From Palsa-892 sp035295845 (lineage in GTDB: Bacteria > Pseudomonadota > Alphaproteobacteria > Rhizobiales > Xanthobacteraceae): a stretch of DNA of 64,000 nt. Positions within the stretch are counted from its first letter, which is position 1. Every line of letters starts with the position of its first letter. The stretch is from the NCBI GenBank assembly GCA_035295845.1, contig DATGIF010000026.1, positions 1 through 64,000 on the forward strand, in the 5' to 3' direction. Below are positions 51,002-58,842 of this stretch, piece after piece. The position numbers were made by a program, and so were the translations under genes. The notes under the pieces are model-generated. The model was not told where the DNA came from, did not search any database, and saw nothing but the letters and a program-made list of their open reading frames with translations.

Positions 51002-52597
51002 ATGAGCGGAACAGACGAAGCCAACGCGGAGGTCCTGATCGTCGGCGGCGGACCCGTAGGGATGGGGCTCGCGATCGAACTCGGGCAGCGAGGTATCCAC
51101 ACGATCATTGTCGAGCGTTATCGCGAGCCGCAACCAATCCCCAAGGGCCAGAACCTCACCCAGCGCACCATGGAGCACTTCCATTTCTGGGGCGCGGAAA
51201 AGGAGCTGCGCGCCGCGCGCACGATCCCGCGCGAGTATGGCATCGGCGGCATGACCGCCTATGGAACGCTGCTCGGCGACTATCGTTACGACTGGCTGCA
51301 GCGTGAACTCGTGCGCCCATTCTACTTCACCGACAACGAGCGGCTGCCGCAATACGCGACCGAAGCGGTGCTGCGCCGCCGCGCCGCCGAACTACCCGCG
51401 ATCCGGGTCATCTATGGCTGGAGCGCCGAGAAGGTGCGCGAGCGCGGTGGCGCTGTCGAAGCCGAAATTGCCGAACGCAATGGCGAAGGCCGCCAGACGC
51501 TACGCGGCCATTACCTCGTCGGCTGCGAGGGCAGCCGCTCGCTCGTGCGCGAGGAGGCCGGGATCTCGCAAACACACTCTGATCATGATCGGTTGATGGT
51601 GCTCCTCGTGTTCCGCTCGCGGGGGCTGCATGCGCTCCTCGAGCGCTTTCCGAAAAAATCATTCTTCAATGTGTTGCATCCCGATTTGCAGGGTTACTGG
51701 AAGTTTTTCGGTCGCGTCGACCTCGGCACGACCTGGTTTTTCCACGCTCCCGTGCCGCCCGATACGACGAAGGATAATTTCGATTTTCGAAGCTACCTGT
51801 TTGCGGCGGCAGGTGCCGAGTTCGACGTCGAGTTCGAGCATATTGGTTTCTGGGAATTGCGGGTCGCGATCGCCGATACTTACCGCAAGGGTCGAATGTT
51901 CATCGCCGGCGACGCCGCCCACAGCCATCCGCCCTACGGCGGCTATGGCATCAATACGGGCCTCGAGGACGCGGTCAATCTCGGCTGGAAGCTTGCTGCC
52001 GTCCTGCGAGGCTGGGCAGGAGATAAACTCCTTGATACCTATGACGCCGAGCGGCGGCCGGTGTTCGAATCCACCGCGCGTGATTTCATCGAAAAAGCGA
52101 TCAAGGAGGACCGCGATTTTCTCGCGGCCTTCAGTCCCGAACGGGATCGCGAGGCTTTCGAACGGCAATGGGAGGCGCGCCAGTCCGGTGCCCGCTCGGA
52201 AGTCCATTCCTTCGAGCCGAATTACGAAGGCTCACCCATTGTGTTTGGGCCGCCCGGCGGCCGCTGCACCGCGGCCGGCACACACAGTCTCAAAGCCCGG
52301 GCAGGACACCACCTCGCGCCGCAACCCCTTTCATCGGGGCGGAACGTCTTCGATGAACTGGGCGGAGGCTTCACGCTGCTTGTGTTCGGCGAGGCCGACG
52401 CCGCGAGCGCATTCGAGCGCGCCGCACAAAGCTTATCGATTCCGCTGAAAATCGTGCGCGACAACCGCGCCGGTGAGCGCGAGCACTATGAGGCGGCGCT
52501 CGTGCTGGTTCGCCCCGATCAGTTCGTGGCATGGGCGGCGGATGCGGCGCCCGCCGACGTTGCGGAACTCCTCAAGCGGGCAATCGGAGCGGGTTAG
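51002..52597 (+). CDS. Class A FAD-dependent aromatic monooxygenase
   Basis: The 531-residue flavoprotein has the FAD dinucleotide motif VLIVGGGPVGMGLAIELGQRG near the start (given in part), the LVGCEGSRSLVREEAGI DG-like region and GDAAHSHPPYGGYGINTGLE (the GD motif). A thioredoxin-like C-terminal domain from about residue 440 follows, as in phenol hydroxylase or PheA/MhpA types. It hydroxylates an aromatic ring using NAD(P)H and oxygen. ATG 51,002 is preferred; GTG 50,987 is possible. It is divergent from the AAHS transporter, and the 93-base gap must hold both promoters. Confidence 0.87.
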   Translation: MSGTDEANAEVLIVGGGPVGMGLAIELGQRGIHTIIVERYREPQPIPKGQNLTQRTMEHFHFWGAEKELRAARTIPREYGIGGMTAYGTLLGDYRYDWLQRELVRPFYFTDNERLPQYATEAVLRRRAAELPAIRVIYGWSAEKVRERGGAVEAEIAERNGEGRQTLRGHYLVGCEGSRSLVREEAGISQTHSDHDRLMVLLVFRSRGLHALLERFPKKSFFNVLHPDLQGYWKFFGRVDLGTTWFFHAPVPPDTTKDNFDFRSYLFAAAGAEFDVEFEHIGFWELRVAIADTYRKGRMFIAGDAAHSHPPYGGYGINTGLEDAVNLGWKLAAVLRGWAGDKLLDTYDAERRPVFESTARDFIEKAIKEDRDFLAAFSPERDREAFERQWEARQSGARSEVHSFEPNYEGSPIVFGPPGGRCTAAGTHSLKARAGHHLAPQPLSSGRNVFDELGGGFTLLVFGEADAASAFERAAQSLSIPLKIVRDNRAGEREHYEAALVLVRPDQFVAWAADAAPADVAELLKRAIGAG

Positions 52598-52780
52598 CAG
52601 GTGGGAATCCGCGCGTTTCTCAAGCTTTTCGCCGCGTCCGGCCGCCACAAAGTTCACGGCGCCGCCACAAGTTCCACAGTGATGAACCCGGTCTGAATTT
52701 TCAATACAGCGCCGGTTCAGCGCGCCTTTGCATAATCGCGCCTGTTGGGAATTGGGGGTGCGAGAAACAGGAGAAGTGCC

Positions 52781-53113
52781 ATGGTTCGCAAGCTCATTAT
52801 CGCACTGGCAGCGAGCGTGACCGCTGGATTCGCGTTCATCCCGGTGAGCGCCTCAGCCGGCTGGTGGTACGGGCATCGCGATATTCGCGCAGACCGGCGC
52901 GATATCCGCAGCGATCGTTTCGACATCCGCCGCGATCGCGCCGACCTGCGGCAGGACTGGCGCGATCTCGGCCGCGACATGCGGTTCGGGAATGGGCGGG
53001 ATATTGCCCATGACGTGGCGGACATCCGTCGCGATCGGATGGATCTCCGCAATGACCGGCGTGATCTCTGGCATGACCGCTATGATCTCTACTGGGATCG
53101 CCGCGGTTACTGA
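52781..53113 (+). CDS. Secreted charged heptad-repeat protein
   Basis: The 110-residue protein has a signal peptide (residues 1-26, ending VSASAG). The mature part is built from about nine seven-residue units of the form xDIRxDR or xDLRxDR (HRDIRADRRDIRSDR, then FDIRRDRADLRQDW, later VADIRRDRMDLRNDR). The alternating Asp and Arg would give a zwitterionic helix or coiled coil. ATG 52,781 has AGGAGAAG upstream. Similar repeat proteins occur in related genomes without assigned function. A bidirectional terminator follows. Confidence 0.75.
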   Translation: MVRKLIIALAASVTAGFAFIPVSASAGWWYGHRDIRADRRDIRSDRFDIRRDRADLRQDWRDLGRDMRFGNGRDIAHDVADIRRDRMDLRNDRRDLWHDRYDLYWDRRGY

Positions 53114-53126
53114 TAGCCGGAAAATA

Positions 53127-53153
53127 GAAGGCCCCGCATCGAGCGGGGCCTTC
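53127..53153. terminator. Bidirectional terminator
   Basis: GAAGGCCCCGC (53,127-53,137) pairs perfectly with GCGGGGCCTTC (53,143-53,153) around ATCGA. It lies between the convergent genes ending at 53,113 and 53,189. Confidence 0.85.
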
Positions 53154-53188
53154 TTGCAAGCTGGTGCGACCTATTCGCTGTTACCCGG

Positions 53189-53479
53189 CTACGTGCCCCG
53201 GCAGGCGCGCAGATGTTCCTTGCGAATATCGCGCTCGGCTTCGGCGGCGCGGGGCGAAACACCGAGACACCATTCGTAATGAACGTGGCGGTCCGCCGAC
53301 CAGCGCGGCCCTTCGAGCCCGCGCGCGCAGGCGGGCGTCGAGAGCGCCGCGCGCACCTGGTTGAGCGCCGCATCGGTATAATCGCGGCAAAAACCCGGAT
53401 CAGCGGCGCGCGCGCCGGAAAGCCCCGGGAACAGGAGAACCGCGGCAAGGGCGGCCGAATAAGTCATTCTGCCTGGCAT
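53189..53479 (-). CDS. Hypothetical secreted protein with four cysteines
   Basis: The 96-residue protein has a signal peptide (residues 1-25, ending ARAAD) and four cysteines in GFCRDYTD, PACARGLEG, EWCLGVSPRAAEAERD and RACRGT. The spacing around W and C suggests two disulfides. The W...HVHYEWCLGV segment recurs in small secreted proteins of Bradyrhizobium-like genomes, as I recall. GGAGGAATAAA precedes ATG 53,479. Confidence 0.65.
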   Translation of the reverse strand: MPGRMTYSAALAAVLLFPGLSGARAADPGFCRDYTDAALNQVRAALSTPACARGLEGPRWSADRHVHYEWCLGVSPRAAEAERDIRKEHLRACRGT

Positions 53480-53567
53480 TTTATTCCTCCCTCGAATCAA
53501 AAGGATTGCGCCGCGAACCTAATCTTTGCTGATCTCAGGGTCACCGCGCCGAAAGCGCGCAGGGGCT

Positions 53568-54080
53568 TCACTGTCCATCGACGAAAGTGCACGCCCATCG
53601 CCCGCCTTTATCGAAATTCTCGATCGCGGTGTTGATCGTACAGCTGATGGATTTCAGGAACGTGCCGCAGTAGCCGCCCATTGCGCAATCGCCGAATTGC
53701 ACGCCGTTGCTTGCGCTCGAGTTCTGAATCTTCTGCAGCAAATCGCTCATCGCGCGGCTGTCGGTAAACGGTCGGCCGGTTTCAGTTCCCTTGATATTTT
53801 CCGCACCGGTCCGGCATTTGATCGTCGGCAGATCCGCAAGTGGATCAGAGGCGTCGAAGGGCCCGCGCGAATATTGATCGCAATGAAAATTATCGACTTT
53901 CACGATGAACTTGCGGGCCTCGCCCTTTTTGACGGCCGTTCCATCGTCAATCAGCAGAGCGATCGTTGCCGCGGCGACATCGGGTAGCTCAGCCGAGGTG
54001 TCGGGCACCGTGACCAATGCGCCAAAGCTCGCAGACATAAAAATGAGCAGATAGATTGACGCCACGCAGAATGTTTTCAT
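53568..54080 (-). CDS. Hypothetical secreted protein
   Basis: The 170-residue protein has a signal peptide (residues 1-20) and a mature domain with six cysteines. The cysteines lie in NFHCDQYSRG, TIKCRTGAEN, GDCAMGGYCGTFL, SISCTIN and WACTFVDG. I cannot name the family. The gene is 88 bases downstream of the next secreted-protein gene on its left side and reads in the same direction. Confidence 0.6.
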   Translation of the reverse strand: MKTFCVASIYLLIFMSASFGALVTVPDTSAELPDVAAATIALLIDDGTAVKKGEARKFIVKVDNFHCDQYSRGPFDASDPLADLPTIKCRTGAENIKGTETGRPFTDSRAMSDLLQKIQNSSASNGVQFGDCAMGGYCGTFLKSISCTINTAIENFDKGGRWACTFVDGQ

Positions 54081-54143
54081 GGGCCGCTCCTAAACGTCCC
54101 GCCTGAATACCAAATTTTGAATGCCGCTTGTGGCTAAGGCGGC

Positions 54144-54347
54144 TTATTTCCCGGGATTGTTTGGATCAGAGGGCGGATGATTCCGGGACAATATGGCGTG
54201 AATAATATCGAGCAAATAAGCGGCGTGGGGGGACAGCGCGGCCGTCTCTTTTCTCAGATACTCGACCATCGAAAGCACGGCCGGAAGCTTGTCGGACCCG
54301 CGGGGATCTACCTGATGTGGAGGGTTAATTTCGCTTTTGGGAATCAT
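54144..54347 (-). CDS. Small hypothetical cytoplasmic protein
   Basis: The 67-residue product starts MIPKSEINPPHQVDPRGSD and contains a central amphipathic helix (VLSMVEYLRKETAALSPHAAY), ending in PSDPNNPGK. It lacks a signal peptide and cysteines. ATG 54,347 is preferred over the GTG at 54,353. It looks like a regulator-sized or toxin/antitoxin-sized protein, but nothing in the surroundings supports such a role. Confidence 0.5.
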   Translation of the reverse strand: MIPKSEINPPHQVDPRGSDKLPAVLSMVEYLRKETAALSPHAAYLLDIIHAILSRNHPPSDPNNPGK

Positions 54348-54435
54348 TCGCACACGCCCTTTTCCAAATCCTAGGGCGGCTCGAACGGGGCGTATGTACC
54401 CAAAATGGAACGGGGTGTTCTATTTCCGGAACGGA

Positions 54436-55530
54436 CTATCCGAGAGCGTCGCTCGCGTAGGGTTTGTTGTACGACAAAGCCTCCACCTTGTCGGCATGAA
54501 CGAACCCTTCAAAGAGATTGATCAGCGGCTCTCCTTTATAGGCGTGGCCAAGTTCATTCGGATGAATGAATTCGTCGCGAAACCAGGGGAATTTCCGTGG
54601 ATCGAACGCGTCAATAATCCATTCGATCATGCGACGCACGCGTGGAATTCGGCCTGCATCGGCATGATACGCAAGCCATATATCGAACGGAAAGCGAGCA
54701 TCGAGGTCGAGCGGCACAAACCTTCCGCCGATCGCGTGTATGTAGGTGGGTACCCAACCAATGCCTGCACCCTTGGCGATCGCCCAGGAATGCACGGTGC
54801 TGGTGTTGGTGATCATCGCCACAAACCCGTTCCAGGGCATGCCGGGAAATGCTTGGTTAAACAGCCGGATCGTGTCGGTTTGCTCGGCGAGCTGGACGAC
54901 AATCCGGTGCTTCGACATTTCCTGCAAAGTTTTAGGCGCCCCGTAAGTTTCGATGTAAGGCTTGCCGGCAAACGGCATTGAATGCAGCCGCCCAAGCTTG
55001 ACGATCTTGATATCGGGCGCGGTCGGCTTGGTGAGTTGGATCGCGACATCCGCCTCAAGCCGCAACACGTCGGCGGATTGCATGGCGCAGACCAAATTCA
55101 CCAAAAGCCCGGGATGCGCACGCTGGAATTCCACGAGCCTCGGCGCGATCCAAAACGTTCCGAGGCCCTCGGTGACCGCCAATTTGACCTCGCCGCTGAG
55201 AAGCGGAACCGCGCTGTCTCGCGCCCGCACGATCCCGAATGAGGCAGCTTCCATGCGTTTGGCGGCATCGAGAATGCGCTCGCCTTCGAGCGTGGTGCGT
55301 ACGCCGTCGACATGGCGCGTCAATAGCGTGACCGCCATGTGCTGTTCTAGCTCGTGAATCTGCCGGCGCAGGGTATTGATCGAAAGGCCAAGCGCATCCG
55401 CGGCCGCGCGAAAGCTGCCGCAACGGGCAACTTCAAGGAAAAGACGGATGGCATCCCAGTTGGCCGCCGGCCCGGCTGCAGGTTCCGAACGTTCCAAAAT
55501 CGGAACACCGCTGTTCCGTTGTGGCTGCAT
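54436..55530 (-). CDS. LysR family transcriptional regulator
   Basis: The 364-residue protein has a LysR-type winged helix-turn-helix (WDAIRLFLEVARCGSFRAAA then LGLSINTLRRQIHELEQHM). An effector domain follows, with VKLAVTEGLGTFWIAPRLVEF opening it and AIAKGAGIGWVPTYI near the end. The C-terminus is longer than usual by about 50 residues and ends in a Phe/Tyr-rich segment. ATG 55,530 has GGGGAG upstream. It is divergent from the GNAT gene with a 66-base gap, the classical position for a regulator of that operon. Confidence 0.87.
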   Translation of the reverse strand: MQPQRNSGVPILERSEPAAGPAANWDAIRLFLEVARCGSFRAAADALGLSINTLRRQIHELEQHMAVTLLTRHVDGVRTTLEGERILDAAKRMEAASFGIVRARDSAVPLLSGEVKLAVTEGLGTFWIAPRLVEFQRAHPGLLVNLVCAMQSADVLRLEADVAIQLTKPTAPDIKIVKLGRLHSMPFAGKPYIETYGAPKTLQEMSKHRIVVQLAEQTDTIRLFNQAFPGMPWNGFVAMITNTSTVHSWAIAKGAGIGWVPTYIHAIGGRFVPLDLDARFPFDIWLAYHADAGRIPRVRRMIEWIIDAFDPRKFPWFRDEFIHPNELGHAYKGEPLINLFEGFVHADKVEALSYNKPYASDALG

Positions 55531-55596
55531 ACGCACTCCCCACCCCCCGCTAAGCTTTGCAGACTCCAGTTGCTGATTCAACATGAGATTGAGGTC

Positions 55597-56850
55597 ATGA
55601 CTGCCCACGACCTTCGCGCCACCCGCGCTGCCGAAGCGCTCAGCCGGATGCCGAAGTCGTCATCCCACCCGCTTGCGGAACTGGATCCTCAACTTCTTGC
55701 CAGGCGTCTCGTCGTCTTTACGCCCAATGGCTTGGAAGCCGCGAGGCTATGGGAAAGCGCTCGCACCTATATCGCCGAACTTACGAGCACCGAGATTGTT
55801 CAGCGTGTAATGACGCATAATCCGGATAGTTTCTGGGCCATTGCCCGGCGGGACCGTTTCAAGGCGAACGCGCCGGAGGGCGAAGGATTCATGGCGTTCC
55901 TCATGCTCAACGAAGCGGGGATGAAGGGTCTTGTTAGCGGCGAGCTCAATACGAAGAACCCGGATCTGAAATTACTGGCTCTGCAAAACGAAAAGCCCGC
56001 CGGTATCTATGTCTGGGGCGCGCATGCGCGTGGGCCGCTCGCAGGCGGTATCGCCTTGGCGTTCGAGAAGCTTTGGACGCCGCTATATCGCGACGCCGAT
56101 ATTTATGCGCGTCCGGTCACCGCTGACGGGCGCCGGATATTGGAAGGGCTGGGTTTCACCTGCGGCGCTTCTTATGGCGGCATCCAGACACTGCATCTGC
56201 ACACGTATCGCCGCGCCGGCGCTTCGCCGGGTGATTCTTCCCGCAACCGCATCCGGCCCAAAATCGGCCGCGCCAAAAACCTTTCGGTTACGGTGGTGCG
56301 CACGATCGAGGATTTGATGCGCGTCATGACGATCCGCAGCGCTGTTTATATCGCCGAGCAGGAATGTCCGTATCTGGAAGAGTTCGACGGCAATGATTTT
56401 TCGGCAACACATCTTCTCGGCTATGTCGGCGACGAGCCGGTAGGCTGCATGCGCATTCGTTATTTCGCCGATTTCGCCAAGGTCGAGCGGCTCGCGGTTC
56501 GAAAGGAGTTCCGCAGCGCGGGCCTGGCGCCGTACCTCGTGCGTGCGAGCGTCGAGCTTTGCGAAATGAAAGGCTATCGGCGGATTTACGTCCACTCGCA
56601 AAGACGCCTGGTGAATTTCTGGGCGAAACGCGGCTTCAAGAGGCTCGAAGGCGGTCGCGATCTCATTTTTTCGGACTTCGAATACGTGGAGATGATTCTG
56701 GACGCCGACCGTCATCCGCAAGCGATCACGCTTGGAATTGATCCCTATGTGATCATTAGGCCCGAGGGCCAATGGCATGCGCCGGGGGTCCTGGAGCGTT
56801 CCGCCATTCGCCCCATCAAACAGCCGGCAGCCGAGGGGGTGCGGGCGTGA
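55597..56850 (+). CDS. Tandem GNAT-like acetyltransferase
   Basis: The 417-residue protein appears to contain two acetyltransferase-fold halves. The N-terminal half (about 25-210) has GEGFMAFLMLNEAGMKGLVSG and ILEGLGFTCGASYGG. The C-terminal half (about 230-380) is a clear GNAT domain with MTIRSAVYIAEQECPYLEEF, VGCMRIRYFADFAKVERLAV, RSAGLAPYLVRASVELC and YVHSQRRLVNFWAKRGFKRL. The start of the C-terminal domain resembles those of autoinducer-synthase-like GNATs. GAGG precedes ATG 55,597. Its stop overlaps the next gene's GTG start, so the two proteins are coupled. Confidence 0.8.
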   Translation: MTAHDLRATRAAEALSRMPKSSSHPLAELDPQLLARRLVVFTPNGLEAARLWESARTYIAELTSTEIVQRVMTHNPDSFWAIARRDRFKANAPEGEGFMAFLMLNEAGMKGLVSGELNTKNPDLKLLALQNEKPAGIYVWGAHARGPLAGGIALAFEKLWTPLYRDADIYARPVTADGRRILEGLGFTCGASYGGIQTLHLHTYRRAGASPGDSSRNRIRPKIGRAKNLSVTVVRTIEDLMRVMTIRSAVYIAEQECPYLEEFDGNDFSATHLLGYVGDEPVGCMRIRYFADFAKVERLAVRKEFRSAGLAPYLVRASVELCEMKGYRRIYVHSQRRLVNFWAKRGFKRLEGGRDLIFSDFEYVEMILDADRHPQAITLGIDPYVIIRPEGQWHAPGVLERSAIRPIKQPAAEGVRA

Positions 56851-57461
56851 ACTCGGTCGTCGATATCCGCGCCTATGTCGATCCGTCGATCATTCCGATG
56901 CTGGTCTTCGTCGATCTGCAGCAGGAATACACCGCAAGCCCGCGCGCGCTCGCGATACCGACCGCTTCCGAGGCGCTGGTGAATTGCCGCGCGGCGCTCG
57001 CGCATGCGCGCAAGATCGGCTGGCCGATTGCGTTCATGCGCTGGGTTGGCCGCTCGTCGTTCTTCAATCAGGCGACGAAATTTTCGCACTGGATTGAGGG
57101 CTTCGAGCCGATGCGGGCGGATATGATCTTCGAGCGCGACCGGCCGTCCTGCTATGCCTGTCCGCAATTCAGCGAGGTCGTTGCCTCAAGCGGCGGCAAG
57201 TTTGTACTCGCCGGATTCGCGGGCGAGGCCGCCTGTCTTTCTACGGCCATTGACGCGTTCCATCGCGGCCACCGCATGACCTATCTCGCCGATGCATCGG
57301 CGAGCCACAGCCTTGATGGCATCGCTGAGAGCGAAGTCCACCTGATCATCGCCAAGCTCGCCGGCCTCTATGGGAATGTCACGGCGACCGCCACGTGGAT
57401 CTCGGAAACATCCAAGCGAGGCCGCGCCTACGCAAGGTCGCATCTTGCTGATCTCGGCTAG
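56847..57461 (+). CDS. Isochorismatase-family cysteine hydrolase
   Basis: The 204-residue protein has the family catalytic residues: Asp in MLVFVDLQQEY and Cys in FVLAGFAGEAACLSTAID. The conserved HRGHRMTYLADASAS strand follows. Relatives hydrolyse isochorismate, nicotinamide, N-carbamoyl compounds or ureido acids. GTG 56,847 overlaps the GNAT stop as GTGA; the upstream frame extension lies within the GNAT gene. The coupling suggests the acetyltransferase and hydrolase act on the same compound, under the divergent LysR regulator. Confidence 0.83.
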   Translation: MNSVVDIRAYVDPSIIPMLVFVDLQQEYTASPRALAIPTASEALVNCRAALAHARKIGWPIAFMRWVGRSSFFNQATKFSHWIEGFEPMRADMIFERDRPSCYACPQFSEVVASSGGKFVLAGFAGEAACLSTAIDAFHRGHRMTYLADASASHSLDGIAESEVHLIIAKLAGLYGNVTATATWISETSKRGRAYARSHLADLG

Positions 57462-57473
57462 ATCGGCGAGGTC

Positions 57474-58694
57474 TCACATGCCGTCTTTTCCGGAAATGAC
57501 CGGGCCGAAATGCTCGCTGTATTCGCCGTTGAAGCGCGACATCTGCATTTGTTTGATCGGATAATAGTCGTCCGGCCCGGTGTTGATCTTGATGCCCGGC
57601 AACAGCATTCCAAGCTCAAGGTCCTTGAGGTTCGCCGCTTGTCGCATGACATTTTCGCGCGTGAGATTGTCGCCGCATTGTTGCAGGACCTGCACAAGTG
57701 TTTGCGCGGTCAGATACGCATAAACGCTGAACGTGTTGTTCTTATCGCCGCCAGGATAATATTGATCCATGAACGCCGCCCATTCTTTTCGCGCCGGATC
57801 GTTGTCCCATCTCGGATCGGTCGGGTCCTTCGTGTAGTTGCTGGAGAGAATCCCCTTTGCGTTCTCAAGCCCTGCCGGCTTGAAGACGGCGCCGACGGAA
57901 TTCGAAACGCTGACAACAATATGAATGGGTTTCCAGTCAAGTTCGGCGACCTTCTTGATCGCTTGTGCGGCGAATTTGGGCGTTGATTGATCAAAAAAGA
58001 TATCGGCGTCCGAGGATTTCAGCGTGACGATTTGAGAATCGATCGTTGGATCGGATGGCTCATACGAAACCTCGGCGACCACCCGCATCCGGCCTTCGAG
58101 GCCGCCTTTAAAGCCCTTCAGATAATCCCGGCCGGCGTCGTCGTTCTGGTAAAGGATGGCGATCTTTCCGTTCGGGTAATTCTGTAGAAGATATTTGGCG
58201 TAGATGCGTCCCTCGCTTTCATAGGTGGGTTGCCATCCCATCGTCCAGGGAAAGTTTTTGGGGTCCCCGAATTTGGACGAGCCGCTGCCGACAAAGAGCT
58301 GCGGCACCTTCTTCAGATTCATGTATTTTTGGATGGCGAGATTGGTGACGGTGCCGAGGCTCTGGAAAATCAGGAGCACGCCGTCGCTCTCGACAAGCTT
58401 GCGGGCTTGTTCGACGGTTTTCGACGGATTGAAAGCGTCGTCGTAGGAAATGAAATTGATCTTGCGTCCATTGACGCCGCCCTCCGCATTGACCTTGTCG
58501 AAGTAGGCGGCAATGGTCTTGCCGATGGATGCATAAGCCGAGAGCGGCCCGCTATACGGCATGATGTTGCCGATCTTGATTTCAGTATCGCTGGCGCCCG
58601 TGTCGTATGCTTTTTGGGCGGTGGCCGGTGCCAAGCCGAATGCGAGGTTCGCTGTCAGAACGATCCATGGCCCGAAGTGCCGCGCACGCATCAT
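57474..58694 (-). CDS. Orphan branched-chain-amino-acid-type ABC binding protein
   Basis: The protein has 406 residues (405 from the second ATG), with a Sec signal peptide (ending PATAQ) and a Peripla_BP_6 domain. Landmarks are TEIKIGNIMPYSGPLSAYAS, ISYDDAFNPSKTVEQARKLV, AILYQNDDAGRDYLKGFKGG and FFDQSTPKFAAQAIKKVAEL. No permease or ATPase gene is beside it, so it must use a transporter encoded elsewhere, perhaps one of the two Liv-type systems at 37-47 kb. It is convergent with the isochorismatase gene. Confidence 0.86.
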   Translation of the reverse strand: MMRARHFGPWIVLTANLAFGLAPATAQKAYDTGASDTEIKIGNIMPYSGPLSAYASIGKTIAAYFDKVNAEGGVNGRKINFISYDDAFNPSKTVEQARKLVESDGVLLIFQSLGTVTNLAIQKYMNLKKVPQLFVGSGSSKFGDPKNFPWTMGWQPTYESEGRIYAKYLLQNYPNGKIAILYQNDDAGRDYLKGFKGGLEGRMRVVAEVSYEPSDPTIDSQIVTLKSSDADIFFDQSTPKFAAQAIKKVAELDWKPIHIVVSVSNSVGAVFKPAGLENAKGILSSNYTKDPTDPRWDNDPARKEWAAFMDQYYPGGDKNNTFSVYAYLTAQTLVQVLQQCGDNLTRENVMRQAANLKDLELGMLLPGIKINTGPDDYYPIKQMQMSRFNGEYSEHFGPVISGKDGM

Positions 58695-58842
58695 AACGCC
58701 CTTTAGAAACGGTTGGTCTCTGCAATCACCATGGAAGACTCAAATGCAGGGGAACATCTTTGTCGCACGCAGGTTTATTTGCAACGCGGCGACCTGGTAC
58801 TATAGTTTGCGTGCAACCTCTCGCATTTGAAAGCAGGGCGCG

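Noticed and set aside
53189..54353. Possible toxin-antitoxin pair among the small genes
   Set aside because: Two of the genes carry signal peptides and cysteines, and the third lacks any toxin or DNA-binding motif, so the size resemblance alone is not enough.
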